NCBI RefSeq assembly: GCF_021582895.2
Contig: NZ_CP091139.2
Span: 1,178,001-1,242,000, forward strand
Source: Microbacterium elymi
GTDB lineage: Bacteria > Actinomycetota > Actinomycetes > Actinomycetales > Microbacteriaceae
Length of the DNA stretch: 64,000 bases
Reading direction: 5' to 3'
Translations under genes and position numbers: made by a program
The notes under the pieces: model-generated
Told to the model about the DNA's origin: nothing
Seen by the model: the letters and a program-made list of their open reading frames with translations, nothing else
The model's database searches: none
Shown: positions 1 to 7,610 of the stretch, in pieces
Position numbering within the stretch: position 1 is the first letter of the stretch
Layout of the letters: the number at the start of each line of letters is the position of its first letter

Positions 1-581
1 CCGAGCGCGCTGAGGCGCTCGAATACGCGGTGCTGATCCTGCTCGAGAAGCTCACCCCGACCGAGCGGGCCGCATATGCGCTGCGCGAGGCGCTCGACTA
101 TCCGTACGACCGCATCGCGGACGTCGTCCAGACCACGCCCGTCGCCGCCCGCCAACTCGTCAGCCGCGCCCGCAAGCACCTCGCGTCCGAGCGTCAGGCG
201 AAGGCGGATGCCGCTGCCCACCGTCGCCTGCTCGAGGCCTTCCTGGCCGCGGCCCAGCGCGGCGACACCGCACGGCTGGAGGCGCTGTTCGTCGACGACG
301 TCGTCAGCTACACCGATGGCAACGGCGTCAAGCTCGCCGCCCGGATCCCGGTGCGCGGTCGCGCGCGCGTGGCGAAGTTCGTGGCGGCGTTCTCGAGCCA
401 CTTCTGGAAAGCCAAGCGGATCGACTGGGTGACCGTCAACGGCCTGCCCGGCGCCGCGCTCGTGCAGGACGGAGTGGTCACCACCATGCTCACTGTCCAC
501 GTGGGCGTTGACGGCATCCACCAGCTGCTGTGGATCATGAGTCCCGACAAGCTGCGCCACGTGACCGCGACCGGGCTGTGA
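1..581 (+). CDS. ECF41-group (SigJ-like) RNA polymerase sigma factor, C-terminal part
   Basis: This is the 3' part of an extracytoplasmic-function sigma factor; region 2 lies left of the window and the frame is open to base 3. Region 4 begins at LTPTERAAYALREALDYPY and its DNA-binding helix ends in RQLVSRARKHL. A SnoaL/NTF2-like domain of about 125 residues follows. It carries DGNGVKL and SPDKLRHV, which match the DGGGK and NPDKL signatures of the ECF41 C-terminal extension. In that group the extension modulates sigma activity in cis, and the usual targets are adjacent oxidoreductase, epimerase or carboxymuconolactone decarboxylase genes. An NAD(P)-binding epimerase follows here. The stop overlaps the next ATG (TGATG). 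Confidence 0.85.
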   Translation, partial: ERAEALEYAVLILLEKLTPTERAAYALREALDYPYDRIADVVQTTPVAARQLVSRARKHLASERQAKADAAAHRRLLEAFLAAAQRGDTARLEALFVDDVVSYTDGNGVKLAARIPVRGRARVAKFVAAFSSHFWKAKRIDWVTVNGLPGAALVQDGVVTTMLTVHVGVDGIHQLLWIMSPDKLRHVTATGL

Positions 582-936
582 TGCGTCGCCGGCACGCCGG
601 CGCGGACGCGGCAGCTCAGCGCCTGCTGGCGGCGTGGCAGGCACGGGACGCCGCAAGCCGTGACTGCCGTCCTGCACCGCCGCACTTCGCTGACCGCCGA
701 TGGCGTGGGCACTCTCACCGAGCCGGTCCGCGGCGCTGCCGATGTCACCGCGACGCTGCGATCTGACCGACGGCGCCGGTCGCCTTGAGCTCGCCGAGGC
801 CACCGGGATGCCCGCGATCCTGCTGCGCACGCCGGGCGGCGGGGTGCGCGGGGTGGTGGTCGTCGAGTCGCGCCGACACCTGGTCATCCGGCTCTGGGCG
901 ATGTTCAACCCGGCCAAGCTGACGATGTGGACCTGA
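581..936 (+). CDS. SnoaL/NTF2-like protein resembling an ECF41 C-terminal domain (frameshifted)
   Basis: This small reading frame is translationally coupled to the sigma factor by a TGATG overlap. Two frame breaks interrupt it. One is an extra A in GCAAGC at 653-658, and the other is near 752. Repaired, it encodes about 118 residues that start RRRHAGADAAAQRLLAAWQA and end MFNPAKLTMWT. The end resembles the NPDKL-type close of an ECF41 SnoaL domain. It could be a free-standing partner of the sigma factor or a duplicated remnant of its regulatory domain. The frameshifts match the window-wide error pattern, so I do not call it a pseudogene on that ground. Confidence 0.5.
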
Positions 937-939
937 CGG

Positions 940-966
940 TGTCACAGCGGGCCGCGGCATCCGGTC
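940..966 (+). promoter_or_regulatory. Putative ECF41-dependent promoter of the epimerase gene
   Basis: TGTCACA at 940-946 is followed by 16 bases and GGTCAC. The known ECF41 consensus is TGTCACA, about 16 bases, then CGTC. The same arrangement occurs before the second epimerase copy (5136-5162) and before the esterase on the other strand (3779-3805). The gene starts 46 bases downstream with a good Shine-Dalgarno (GAGAGGA). Confidence 0.6.
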
Positions 967-1011
967 ACCACTGCAGAGCGCGCATCCGCGCGCGAAGCGA
1001 GAGGAAATGAC

Positions 1012-1771
1012 ATGGCACGCATCGTCGTCGTCGGCGGCACCGGACTGATCGGATCGAAGGTCGTCGACAAGCTCACGGCCCACGGACACGACGCGGTGGC
1101 TGCCCGCGCCGAGCACCGGGGTCGACACCATCACCGGCGAAGGCGTGGCGGCAGCGCTCGCCGGCGCCGACGTCGTCGTCGACGTCTCGAATTCGCCGTC
1201 GTTCGAGCAGCGGGCGGTGCTCGACTTCTTCACGACCTCGACCACGAACCTGCTCGAGGCCGAGAAGGCCGCCGGCGTCGGACACCACGTCGCGCTGACC
1301 ATCGTCGGCACGAACCGTCCGCAGCAGATCCCGTACTTCGCCGCGAAGATGGCCCAGGAGCTGATCATCCGCGAGTCGGGCATGCCGTACTCACTGGTGC
1401 ACGCGACCCAGTTCTTCGAGTTCCTCGGCAGCATCGCCGACATCTCCGTGGTCGGCGGCGAGATCCGCCTTCCGGGCGCGCTGTGCCAGCCGATCGCCGC
1501 GGCGGATGTCGCGACCGCTGTCGCCCAGACCGCGGCCGGGGCGCCCGTGAACGGCGACATCGAGATCGCCGGGCCCGAGCAGTTCGGGCTCGACGAGTGG
1601 ATCCGCCGCGGGCTGGCCTTCCGGAAGGACCCGCGTCGGGTCGTGCGCGACGACACGGCCCCGTACTACGGCGCCGCGATCGATGAGCGCACGCTCGTCC
1701 CCGTGGACGGCGCCCGCATCTTCGCGACGACGCTCGAGGAGTGGCTGCCCGCGAACCCCCCGCGCAAGTAG
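1012..1771 (+). CDS. NAD(P)-binding SDR/NmrA-type epimerase-like oxidoreductase
   Basis: This is an atypical short-chain dehydrogenase of the NmrA/epimerase type, about 252 residues after repair. The N-terminal Rossmann motif is VVVGGTGLIGSKVVDKL. The middle includes DFFTTSTTNLLEAEKAAG and FAAKMAQE, and the C-terminus ends LEEWLPANPPRK. One base is inserted near 1105, just after GGCTGC, and breaks the frame. The gene sits directly downstream of an ECF41 sigma factor and has its own ECF41-like promoter, the usual context for these sigma-controlled oxidoreductases. Its substrate is unknown. A decayed paralogue lies at 5210-5718. Confidence 0.8.
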
Positions 1772-1779
1772 CCGTCGGG

Positions 1780-1816
1780 ACGAGGGCGCCGCGCATGGTC
1801 TGCGCGGCGCCCTCGT
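1780..1816 (+). terminator. Strong GC-rich hairpin after the epimerase gene
   Basis: A perfect 16-base inverted repeat, ACGAGGGCGCCGCGCA with its complement, has a 5-base loop and starts 9 bases after the stop codon. There is no T tract, as is common in high-GC actinobacteria. Confidence 0.7.
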
Positions 1817-1899
1817 GCTGTGGGCTCGCGCGGCTCCGGGCGGCATCCTTGCGCTGGTTCTTGTGCTCCTTGAGCGACCCCGGTGTCTGCCTTCTGGAG

Positions 1900-1938
1900 A
1901 CTCACCAGTTGATCCGCCCCGGGGATCAACTGGTGAGT
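1900..1938. repeat. Perfect 16-bp inverted repeat between convergent genes
   Basis: ACTCACCAGTTGATCC (1900-1915) and its exact complement (1923-1938) are separated by 7 bases. The arms are about 50% GC, far below the surroundings, and unlike the neighbouring terminator. The element lies between the epimerase gene and the convergent hydrolase gene. It could be a bidirectional terminator or one copy of a dispersed palindromic repeat. The rest of 1772-2012 shows no gene. Confidence 0.6.
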
Positions 1939-2012
1939 GCACACGACACATGACCGTCGCCGCCCGGGACGGGAGTCTCCGGACGGCGACGGGATCTGCG
2001 ACCCGCGGCCGG

Positions 2013-2750
2013 TCACGCCGGCGTGAGCGAGGCGATGTACGCCTTCCCGGCCTCGGCGATGGTCGCCGCGACGGCATCCGGCTGCGACACCGAGATCGCG
2101 TGCGATGCGCCGGCGATCTCGGTGATGCCGCGCGAGGCCGCGCGGGCGGCACCGGCGCGGTGGACGGCGACGGGGATGTTCAGATCGGCGTCGCCGAACA
2201 CGTGCCACGACGGAATGCTCTTCCACGCCGGGTGCGCGGTCGGCAGCGGTTCGGACAGCGCCGCCTCGGTCACCGGGCGCTGGGTGACGGCCATCACGGC
2301 CGCCTCGTCCGCGGCCACGTCCGCGGCGAACTGGTGCGCGAACACCTCCTGGCGGATGGCGAACTCGTTGCCGCCGGTGGCCACCGGGGAGGCGTTCAGC
2401 GCCGCGCCGAGCGTGCTGCCGGGCGCGCTGGTGGACAGCTCGAACGCGCTCTGGCCGGTGTCGGGCACGAACGCGGCGACATAGACGAGGCCGACGACCG
2501 CGTCGTTGTCCGCGGCGGCTTCGGTGATCACCATGCCGCCGTACGAGTGGCCGACGAGGATGACGGGGCCGCCGATCGCCGCGATCACATCGTGCACGTA
2601 CGCGGCGTCACCGGACAGACTGCGCAGCGGGTTGGCCGCCGCGACGGTCTTCACATCGTGCTCGCGCAGTCGCGCGATCACGCCGCTCCACGAGGCCGAC
2701 TCGGCGAAGGCGCCGTGAACCAGGACGACGGTGGGCTTGCTTTCGGACAT
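2013..2750 (-). CDS. Alpha/beta-fold hydrolase
   Basis: A cytoplasmic alpha/beta hydrolase of about 245 residues with an intact frame. The oxyanion-hole region is VLVHGAFAESASW, the nucleophile elbow is VGHSYGG (Ser), and the catalytic His is probably in IAGASHAISVSQPD. The family covers esterase-like enzymes acting on small, often aromatic, substrates. The start was chosen at MSESKPT because AGAGAGAAGAAG stands just upstream; an ATG 33 bases further upstream is possible. The substrate cannot be read from the sequence. Neighbouring ECF41 genes suggest a place in a stress or detoxification set. Confidence 0.8.
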   Translation of the reverse strand: MSESKPTVVLVHGAFAESASWSGVIARLREHDVKTVAAANPLRSLSGDAAYVHDVIAAIGGPVILVGHSYGGMVITEAAADNDAVVGLVYVAAFVPDTGQSAFELSTSAPGSTLGAALNASPVATGGNEFAIRQEVFAHQFAADVAADEAAVMAVTQRPVTEAALSEPLPTAHPAWKSIPSWHVFGDADLNIPVAVHRAGAARAASRGITEIAGASHAISVSQPDAVAATIAEAGKAYIASLTPA

Positions 2751-2796
2751 TTTCTTCTTCTCTCTATTGGGGGTGGATGTCACCGTGTGGTGGATG

Positions 2797-3746
2797 TCAC
2801 GCGCGGCCGAGAGCCTTGCGCAGGATGTGCACGGCCTGCTCGACCGCGGCCGTGGTCGCCGCGGAGGGCCGCAGCGGGTTCAGCATCATGAAGTCGTGGA
2901 TCGTGCCGTCGTAGCGCACGAACGTGGTGCGCACGCCGGCCTGGATGAGCTTGCGCGCGTAGGCCTCGCCCTCGTCACGCAGCACGTCGTTCTCGTCGAC
3001 GATGAGGAACGTCTCGGGCAGGCCCCTCAGGTCGTCGACGGGTGCACGCAGCGGCGAGGCCGTGATGCCCTTGCGCGCATCGAAATCGGGCAGGTAGCAG
3101 TCCCAGAACCACGCCATCGCCGCGGCGGTCAGGTGATACCCCTCGGCGAACTCGGTGTAGCTGGGGGTGTCCATGGCCGCATCGGTCACGGGGTAGTACA
3201 GCGACTGGTGCACGAACACCACGTTGCCGCGGGTCTTGGCCAGGAGCGCGACGACGGCGGCCATGTTGCCGCCGACCGAGTCGCCGGCGATCGCCATCCG
3301 CGAGGCATCCAGCCCCTTCTCGGCGCCGGAATCGGTGATCCACTGTGCCGTCGCGTAGGCCTGTTCGATGGCGACGGGGTGCTGCGCTTCAGGCGAGCGA
3401 TCGTATTCGACGAAGACCACGGCCGCCTCAGCGCCGCTTGCCAGCTCTCTGACGAGCCGGTCGTGCGTGCCGGCGTTGCCGAGCACCCAGCCACCTCCGT
3501 GGATGTAGAGCACAGTCGGCAGCGTGCCGACGGCGCCGGCCGGACGCACGATGCGCACGCGCACGTCACCGACGCTCGCGGGCACGGTGATCCACTCATC
3601 GACGACCGCGGGCATCTCGATCGGGCTGCCTGCACACCGTCGAGGAGTGCACGGGCACCGTCGACGCCGCGATCGGCCAGGGCCGGCGGTGCGGCAGCAG
3701 CCTCGGCGAAGGCGCGCGCTTCCGGCTGAAGGATGTGATCGAGCAT
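2797..3746 (-). CDS. Alpha/beta hydrolase fold-3 esterase (hormone-sensitive lipase family)
   Basis: An acetyl-esterase/lipase-like enzyme of about 315 residues. The family motifs are clear: HGGGWVLG (oxyanion hole), AGDSVGGNMA (nucleophile Ser in GDSxGG), an Asp in LIVDENDVLRDEG, and a His in TIHDFMML. The start has AAAGGAG seven bases upstream. A one-base loss near 3627 splits the first 40 residues from the rest. An ECF41-like promoter lies 33 bases before the start on the same strand, so this gene probably belongs to the same regulon as the epimerase. Confidence 0.85.
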
Positions 3747-3778
3747 TTCTGCTCCTTTCCTGTAGGGGATACAGGGCA

Positions 3779-3805
3779 GACCTGGCAACCCGACCTCTTG
3801 TGACA
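3779..3805 (-). promoter_or_regulatory. Putative ECF41-dependent promoter of the esterase gene
   Basis: On the minus strand, TGTCACA (3805-3799), 16 bases and GGTC (3782-3779) repeat the arrangement seen before both epimerase copies. The 199-base region 3747-3945 between the divergent esterase and sigma genes is otherwise AT-rich promoter-like sequence without a gene. Confidence 0.6.
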
Positions 3806-3945
3806 GCGACGCCCGATTTCATGACACTATTTATATGCTTCCTATTTCCTCGTGCACGATGTATTCTGCCGATCAGAGAAGAAGTGAACGGACGCCGACC
3901 CCAGTCATCCAGGCTCCCGCCGGCGTCGCACGACGGGAGCTCATC

Positions 3946-4620
3946 ATGGCCATCGAGACACCGGAATCGCGGCCGGACGACGGATTGTCCGACTTCATCG
4001 CCGCACGAGGAGGCATCTTCGCGGCGGCCTATCGGCTGACCGGCCGGGCCGGCGACGCGGAAGACGCCGTGCAGGAGACCTGGCTGCCGATGGCAGCGCC
4101 ACGATCGCAGCGGCGTGCGGAACCCTGCCGCGTTCCTGGCGACCACTGCGCGCCATGTGGCGATCAACGAGCTGACCAGCGCGCATGCCCGACACGAGGT
4201 GGCCACTGCCGAATGGCAGGACTGCGCCGCGCGCGAAGACGACCCCGCCACCCATGCGGAGCGCACCGCAGCGCTGGATGCGGCCGCGGCGAGACTCGCC
4301 GCGCATCTCACGCCCGCCGAGCGGGCGGCGTTCGTGCTGCGGGTGGGTTTCGACTACCCCTACGCGCGGATCGCGGCATTGCTGGAGACATCGGCAGCGG
4401 AGCCCGTCAGCTCGTCAGCCGGGCTCGGCGCGACCTTCTGTGCGCACCCGCACGGTCCGAGCCCGGCAGCGTCGCGCACCGCCACCTGCTGCGCGAACTG
4501 ATCTTCGCGTGTCGCACGGGCGACCTCGAGCGTCTCGAGATGCTGCTTCGACGCGATGCCGGTCTCGGCACCCGGCGACGCCGAGACCCCGCTGCAGGCC
4601 GATCCGTGCACGCGGGATGA
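3946..4620 (+). pseudogene. Second ECF41-type sigma factor, truncated in its C-terminal domain
   Basis: The start ATG follows GGGAG. The protein begins MAIETPESRPDDGLSDFIAA and has a region 2 start (FAAAYRLTGRAGDAEDAVQE) and a region 4 (LTPAERAAFVLRVGFDYPYA). Frame breaks lie near 4088 (extra C at GGCTGC) and near 4396. The SnoaL-like domain starts (FACRTGDLERLEMLLRRDA) but stops after about 40 residues, with no DGGGK or NPDKL motif in any frame before the next gene. The loss is therefore a real deletion as well as indels. In ECF41 factors this domain is regulatory, so the product, if made, would be deregulated. Confidence 0.7.
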
Positions 4621-4685
4621 GGGGTCGACAAATTCACTCGTACACAATGTGATCGCATACGATGGATCGGTGTTATCGTCGTGAT

Positions 4686-5132
4686 GTGACCGATCCCGAA
4701 TCCCCGAACATCGCCCTGGATGACATGGTCTGCTTCAACCTGCACGCGGCGTTCCGCGCGGTGACGGCGGTGTACCGGCCGCTGCTCGAGCCTCTCGGCC
4801 TGTCGTACCCTCAGTACCTCGTGTTGGCGGTGCTCTGGGACCAGGGCGACGTGCCGGTCGGCGATCTGGTCGGGCGCCTGCAGTCCGATTACGGCACCAT
4901 CACGCCATTGGTCAAGCGGATGGAGCAGCAGGGGCTGGTCACCCGCACCCGCAATCCGAAGGACGAGCGGTCCGTCGTGGTCTCCACCACTCCCGCCGGG
5001 CAGGCACTCAGCGAGCACGCGCCGCAGATCTACCGCACCATCACCGAGACGTTCGGGTTCACTCCCGAACGCGCGGAAGTCGCCCTCGACGTACTCCGGT
5101 CCATCTCCTCGCGGGCTTTGAAGACCGCCTGA
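4686..5132 (+). CDS. MarR-family regulator, OhrR-like
   Basis: A winged helix-turn-helix repressor of about 148 residues. The segment MVCFNLHAAFRAVTAVYRPL, followed by LGLSYPQYLVLAVLW, matches OhrR proteins, whose N-terminal Cys in the CF motif senses organic hydroperoxides. The wing region is KRMEQQGLVTRTRNPKDER. I chose the GTG at 4686, which has TATCGT about 7 bases upstream (leaderless style); an ATG at 4662 is in frame. An imperfect palindrome, TCGTA-N15-TACGA at 4638-4662, could be its operator. No ohr peroxidase gene is adjacent, so the target may lie elsewhere or be the flanking genes. Confidence 0.75.
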   Translation: MTDPESPNIALDDMVCFNLHAAFRAVTAVYRPLLEPLGLSYPQYLVLAVLWDQGDVPVGDLVGRLQSDYGTITPLVKRMEQQGLVTRTRNPKDERSVVVSTTPAGQALSEHAPQIYRTITETFGFTPERAEVALDVLRSISSRALKTA

Positions 5133-5135
5133 TCC

Positions 5136-5162
5136 GTCACATCACCCGCCGGCATCCGGTCA
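5136..5162 (+). promoter_or_regulatory. Putative ECF41-dependent promoter of the decayed epimerase
   Basis: CGTCACA, 16 bases, then GGTCAC. The spacer end GGCATCC is identical to that of the site at 940-966. It lies 47 bases before the start codon, almost the same distance as in the intact copy. Confidence 0.5.
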
Positions 5163-5209
5163 CTTCTGGCGAACGGGTCGAGACACGACCCCGGACGGGA
5201 GACGGACTC

Positions 5210-5718
5210 ATGCGCATCGTGGTCTTGGGCGGTACCGGACATATCGGCAGACTCGTGGTGGACCGACTGGAGAGGCGGGCCGAGGCCGTGGTCGTGGCAT
5301 CCCGCCGCACCGGTGTCGATGGCGTGACGGGTGTGGGGCTCGACCATGCCCTCGCACTCGCGGACGCCGTCATCGACGTGACGAATGCGCCCCACCCGGA
5401 TGGAGACGGGGCTCGTGACTTCTTCACGACGATGACCGCCCGGACGATCGAGGCGGGGTTGGCCGCCGGTGTACGCCACCACGTCATGCTGTCGATCGTC
5501 GGCGCCGATCTTCCCGAAGGCGACGGCCACTTCGCCGCGAAGGCGGCGCAGGAACGAGTCTGCTGCTGGCCGATCGAGACGAACGCTTCGTCGTCGCGGA
5601 TGAGAATGCTCGCCCGCACGGATTCAACATCGCGTCATCGGTTCTGCTGCCCGGCGACGATGCGATCGTCGGCGAGACGACCCTCGACACCTGGATCCGT
5701 GAGCCGCGGCGGCATTGA
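5210..5718 (+). pseudogene. NmrA-type epimerase-like gene with internal deletion
   Basis: The first 120 codons are intact and homologous to the gene at 1012-1771: VVLGGTGHIGRLVVDRLE, DFFTTMTARTIEAGLAAG and FAAKAAQE. The next recognisable part, in another frame, is only the C-terminal tail, ERFVVADENARPHGF followed by TLDTWIREPRRH and a stop at 5716-5718. About 100 residues corresponding to the middle of the intact paralogue are missing. The whole reading frame is therefore non-functional, unlike the single-base breaks elsewhere. Confidence 0.7.
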
Positions 5719-5833
5719 GCGCGCCACCCTCCCCCTCACCGGGTCCGGGTTTTGTTTCGCCCCGTTGCGGCCCGCTTCGGGATGCCGCCGGCTCCGCCTA
5801 CTCTCGAGGGATCCCGATCAGAAGGAGATCCCC

Positions 5834-6184
5834 GTGAACACGCCGCCGACCCGCACAACGCCCCTCTCGGTGCGTGAGCGTGTGGCGTGCATGTGCCAGC
5901 ACGGCGATGTGTGCTCCTCGTTCGCCCCGGGGCACGCGCTGCATCTGATCCAGGCGCGCCTCGCGTCGGCGACGCCGGCCGAGTGGGTCGACGCCGTCGT
6001 GACGGACGTGGATGCCGCGGCCGGCGTGCTCACCGCGCACGCGCTGGACGGCACCCGGCACACCGTGTGGAACGCGGGCGGCGCCGCACTCGAGGCGGCG
6101 CCCGGCACCCCCGTCGCACTCCACGTGCGCTATGGCGTGCTGGCCGTCGGCCGCACGCAGTTCAACGTCGCGCTCGCCGCGTGA
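5834..6184 (+). CDS. Hypothetical protein, 116 residues
   Basis: The GTG start is preceded by AGAAGGAGAT. The protein has a Cys-rich patch near the N-terminus (CMCQHGDVC, about residues 19-27), then an alternating segment typical of a small beta-rich domain (VVTDVDAAAGVLTAHALDG and VALHVRYGVLAVG). There is no signal peptide or membrane segment. I do not recognise the family. The Cys/His cluster could bind a metal. It neighbours the copper-storage-type gene on the opposite strand, which is only a contextual hint. Confidence 0.6.
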   Translation: MNTPPTRTTPLSVRERVACMCQHGDVCSSFAPGHALHLIQARLASATPAEWVDAVVTDVDAAAGVLTAHALDGTRHTVWNAGGAALEAAPGTPVALHVRYGVLAVGRTQFNVALAA

Positions 6185-6228
6185 CGACGCGCGTCGCGTG
6201 ACGATGCGACTTCGCTGACGGCCGCAGC

Positions 6229-6631
6229 TCAGGCGGCCGCCATCATCGCGTCGCGCATCTTGCCGCAGGCATCCATGCACGCCTTGCACGACTGCGCGCA
6301 CATGCGGCAGACCTCACTGTGGTCGGCGTGCTCCATGCACGCGTCCATGCACATCTGACACATCGCCACGCACGCGTCGAGCATCGCCATCATCGCCGCC
6401 GGCGTCATGCCCTGCATCCGCATCATCCCGCGCATCATGGTGTTGCACATGTCTGCGCAGTTCATACATGCCGGGGCGCAGTCCATCAGCTTGCATCGAG
6501 CACACGGTGCACGCCTGCTCGCACGCCGAGCAGGCGTCCATACACTCCTGCATCATGGCCATGTCCATGGCGGGCATGCCGGGCATCGACATCATGTCCT
6601 TGCTCATGGCGCCCATCATCATCGCGTCCAT
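6229..6631 (-). CDS. Four-helix-bundle copper-binding protein (DUF326, Csp-like)
   Basis: This protein of about 133 residues is extremely rich in Met and Cys. CxxxC-type helical repeats run through it: ECMDACSACEQACTVCSM, CAPACMNCADMC, CVAMCQMCMDACMEH and CRMCAQSCKACMDACG. The pattern matches copper storage proteins, four-helix bundles that hold many Cu(I) ions through Cys pairs along the core. An extra A in GCAAGC (6489-6494) splits the frame after CTVCSMQ. There is no signal peptide, so the protein is probably cytosolic, like Csp3. GGAGGAAGG stands upstream of the start. Confidence 0.85.
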
Positions 6632-6782
6632 CCGATATCCGCCTTCCTCCGGTACGGCGGGCAGGATGTCCGCCTGAGGCTCAGGGTAGCCCTCGCCACG
6701 CACGGCGTCGATGGGTGTGCGCCCGCCCTCCGCACGGGCTCGGATCACCGCTGCGGAGCGGCGACGGCCTATCATCGCCGTC

Positions 6783-7610
6783 ATGCGCATCGTCGCGATC
6801 CTCTGGCGTTCGACGCACCCCGGGCCGACCGTCGTCGTCACCGTGATCGCGTGCGCGCTCGGGCTCGCGGTCGGCCTCGGCCCGGTCCGGCTGGTCGCCC
6901 TGACCGCGGCGGTGCTGGCCGGCCAGATCTCGATCGGACTGTCCAACGACGTCCTCGACGCCGCCCGCGATCGCGCCGTCGGACGCTCCGACAAGCCGCT
7001 CGCCCGGCCTGACGCCCCGGTCAGTGCGGCGTGGACCGCGGCGGTGATCGCCTCGCTCGTCGCCCTCGCCGTCTCGGCCGCGCTCGGGTGGTGGCTCGCC
7101 CTGGCGCACGCCGTGTTCCTCGGCTCCGGCTGGGCGTACAACGCCCGGCTGAAGTCGACGATCTGGTCGGCCGCGTGCTTCCTGGTCGGATTCGGCGTGT
7201 TCCCCTCCCTCGCCCCGCTGGCCCTGCCCATCCCCCACGTCGCGGCGGGGTGGGCGTGGGCGACCGGTGCGGCGCTCGGGGTCGCGATCCACTTCTCGAA
7301 CGCGCTGCCCGACCTGGAGGACGACGCTCGCACGGGGGTGCGCGGGCTTCCGCACCGGCTGGGGGCGCGGGGGTCGGCGGTGGTCGCGTTCGTCGCGCTC
7401 CTCGCCGGCACCGCGGCGGCCGTCGTCGGGCCGCTCGCGGCAGGGGCGACCGGCGTGGCGCCGATCACGGCGGCCGCGGGCGTGGCGGTGACGGCCGTCG
7501 CGGTATGGGGGCTGGCGGCGTCGCTGCGGGCGCGTCCGGGGCGGCTGGTGTTCCGCCTGGTCATGCTGGCGGCGCTGATCCTGGCCGCACAGCTGGTCGT
7601 CACCCGGTGA
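6783..7610 (+). CDS. UbiA-family prenyltransferase
   Basis: An integral membrane protein of about 275 residues with eight or nine hydrophobic segments. The first Asp-rich motif is NDVLDAARDRAVGRSDKPLA and the second is DLEDDARTGVRGLPHRLG; both chelate Mg-diphosphate in UbiA enzymes, which attach a prenyl chain to an aromatic acceptor. The gene overlaps the 3' end of the convergent FAD monooxygenase gene by 11 bases. Its place beside a type III polyketide synthase, a methyltransferase and a hydroxylase suggests prenylation of a resorcinol- or quinone-type product. The frame is intact. Confidence 0.85.
   Translation: MRIVAILWRSTHPGPTVVVTVIACALGLAVGLGPVRLVALTAAVLAGQISIGLSNDVLDAARDRAVGRSDKPLARPDAPVSAAWTAAVIASLVALAVSAALGWWLALAHAVFLGSGWAYNARLKSTIWSAACFLVGFGVFPSLAPLALPIPHVAAGWAWATGAALGVAIHFSNALPDLEDDARTGVRGLPHRLGARGSAVVAFVALLAGTAAAVVGPLAAGATGVAPITAAAGVAVTAVAVWGLAASLRARPGRLVFRLVMLAALILAAQLVVTR

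Noticed and set aside
5210..6184. A 324-residue fusion of the NmrA-type gene with the downstream small protein
   Set aside because: After about codon 120 the frame is nonsense between two genes; the small protein has its own GTG with AGAAGGAGAT, and the true epimerase tail lies in another frame.
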